NCBI GenBank assembly: GCA_024642445.1
Contig: JAHEBG010000070.1
Span: forward strand, 1-6,391
DNA from: Gammaproteobacteria bacterium
GTDB lineage: Bacteria > Pseudomonadota > Gammaproteobacteria > Xanthomonadales > Xanthomonadaceae
Reading direction: 5' to 3'
DNA: 6,391 nucleotides
Shown: in pieces, positions 5,717 through 6,391 of the stretch
How positions within the stretch are numbered: position 1 is the stretch's first letter
How the letters are laid out: the number at the start of each line of letters is the position of its first letter
Notes under the pieces: generated by a model
What the model saw: only the letters and a program-made list of their open reading frames with translations
What the model was told of the DNA's origin: nothing
Databases searched by the model: none
Made by a program: the position numbers and the translations under genes

Positions 5717-6391
5717 GCCAGAACAAACCCATGCCATTTATCAAAAAAATTCTGATTGCAGCCGCAGTAGTGGCAGTTGCCTTTGCCGGCTATCGGTACC
5801 TCGCTTCTGGGTCGGCCGATGAGGCCAGCCAGTACCGTACAGAGCCCACCGCGGTTGCCGACCTGCTCTCGAGTATTTCCGCAACCGGTACGCTGGGTGC
5901 TACCGCAACGGTTGAAGTAGGCACGCAGGTTTCAGGGACTCTGCAATCGGTTGAGGTGGACTTCAATGATGCTGTGACTGTTGGCCAGATCATCGCACGT
6001 ATTGACCCTTCCACCTTTCAGGCGCGTCTGCAACAATCGCAGGCAGCTTTGGCCAGTGCGCAGGCATCATTATCCGAGGCGCGTGCCAGTGCCTTGAGTG
6101 CCGAGCGTGAATATCAGCGCAAAACGCAATTGGCGGCGCAACAACTGGTTTCGAAAACCGACCGCGATTTGGCCTTGGCCTTGCGCGACCAGACCGTGGC
6201 TCGTGTGTCATCGGCACAAGCGCAGGTAAAGCAACAGCAAGCTTCGGTTAACAGCGCAATGCTCGATCTTGAAAAAACCGTCATCCGATCACCGGTAGAC
6301 GGTGTGGTACTCGCGCGCAATGTCGAGCCGGGGCAAACCGTGGCGGCCAGTCTGCAAACCCCGGTATTATTCAAGATTGCCGGCGATTTGC
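5713..6391 (+). CDS. MacA-like (HlyD/RND-type) periplasmic adaptor protein, 3' end outside window
   Basis: The frame is open from ATG 5713 to the window end, giving 226 residues of an expected 370-420. It is a membrane-fusion protein linking an inner-membrane transporter to a TolC-type outer-membrane channel. Seen in order: an uncleaved N-terminal anchor (KKILIAAAVVAVAFAGY, 11-27); first half of the lipoyl/barrel-sandwich domain (VEVGTQVSGTLQSVEVDFND, 67-86); a long Ala/Gln-rich alpha-hairpin coiled coil at about 99-188 with LVSKTDRDLA at its turn; then the second lipoyl half SPVDGVVLARNVEPGQTVAA (193-212). The VGTQVSG and GQTVAASLQTP phrases resemble MacA, the adaptor of the MacB ABC exporter, more than AcrA. 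An RND partner cannot be excluded because the next gene is not visible. Met1 overlaps the kinase stop as ATGA; Met7 (5731) is an alternative without a better ribosome binding site. The overlap implies co-expression with the two-component system. Confidence 0.9.
   Translation, partial: MSQNKPMPFIKKILIAAAVVAVAFAGYRYLASGSADEASQYRTEPTAVADLLSSISATGTLGATATVEVGTQVSGTLQSVEVDFNDAVTVGQIIARIDPSTFQARLQQSQAALASAQASLSEARASALSAEREYQRKTQLAAQQLVSKTDRDLALALRDQTVARVSSAQAQVKQQQASVNSAMLDLEKTVIRSPVDGVVLARNVEPGQTVAASLQTPVLFKIAGDL

Noticed and set aside
5258..5737. 159-codon open frame on the minus strand inside the kinase gene
   Set aside because: It lies opposite the intact ATP-binding domain of the kinase and shows no protein-family features.

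Overview
The window looks like a chromosomal segment of a gammaproteobacterium. It has moderate GC (a little over half, by eye), dense gene packing and repeated 4-nt ATGA stop/start overlaps. NudE, CysQ, MazG and a ColR/ColS-type two-component pair all point to that class. I lean weakly towards a relative of the Xanthomonadales or Pseudomonas-like lineages; this is inference and no rRNA is present to test it. I see no tRNA, rRNA, CRISPR array, insertion sequence or other mobile element, and all eight genes read through without a frameshift.

Layout. (1) Bases 1-1141, minus strand: bioA, the PLP aminotransferase of biotin synthesis, cut off at its 3' end by the window edge. (2) Bases 1142-1191: a 50-bp divergent gap. 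(3) Bases 1192-3605, plus strand: a tight operon nudE - cysQ - mazG - small Mpo1-like (DUF962) membrane protein, joined by overlaps of 4, 4 and 14 nt. (4) Bases 3606-3674: the only sizeable intergenic gap on the plus strand. It holds a small hairpin and three phased TNTCAC-like hexamers that could be the operator of the next genes. (5) Bases 3675-6391, plus strand: a ColR-like response regulator, a ColS-like sensor kinase and a MacA-like periplasmic adaptor (cut off by the window end), all joined by 4-nt ATGA overlaps.

How the genes fit together. The nudE-cysQ-mazG group is a nucleotide clean-up set: NudE hydrolyses ADP-sugar and dinucleotide compounds, CysQ removes the sulfate-assimilation by-product PAP, and MazG hydrolyses NTPs and dNTPs. 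The Mpo1-like protein rides on the same transcript. In the second block an envelope-stress or metal-sensing type two-component system is translationally coupled to an export adaptor, which suggests that the sensor controls, or is physiologically tied to, an efflux pump whose remaining subunits lie beyond the right edge.

Nothing here amounts to a clearly undescribed system. The most interesting points are the candidate ColR-type operator in front of colR, the coupling of colRS to a MacA-like exporter, and the altered metal-binding-type motif in the kinase sensor domain.
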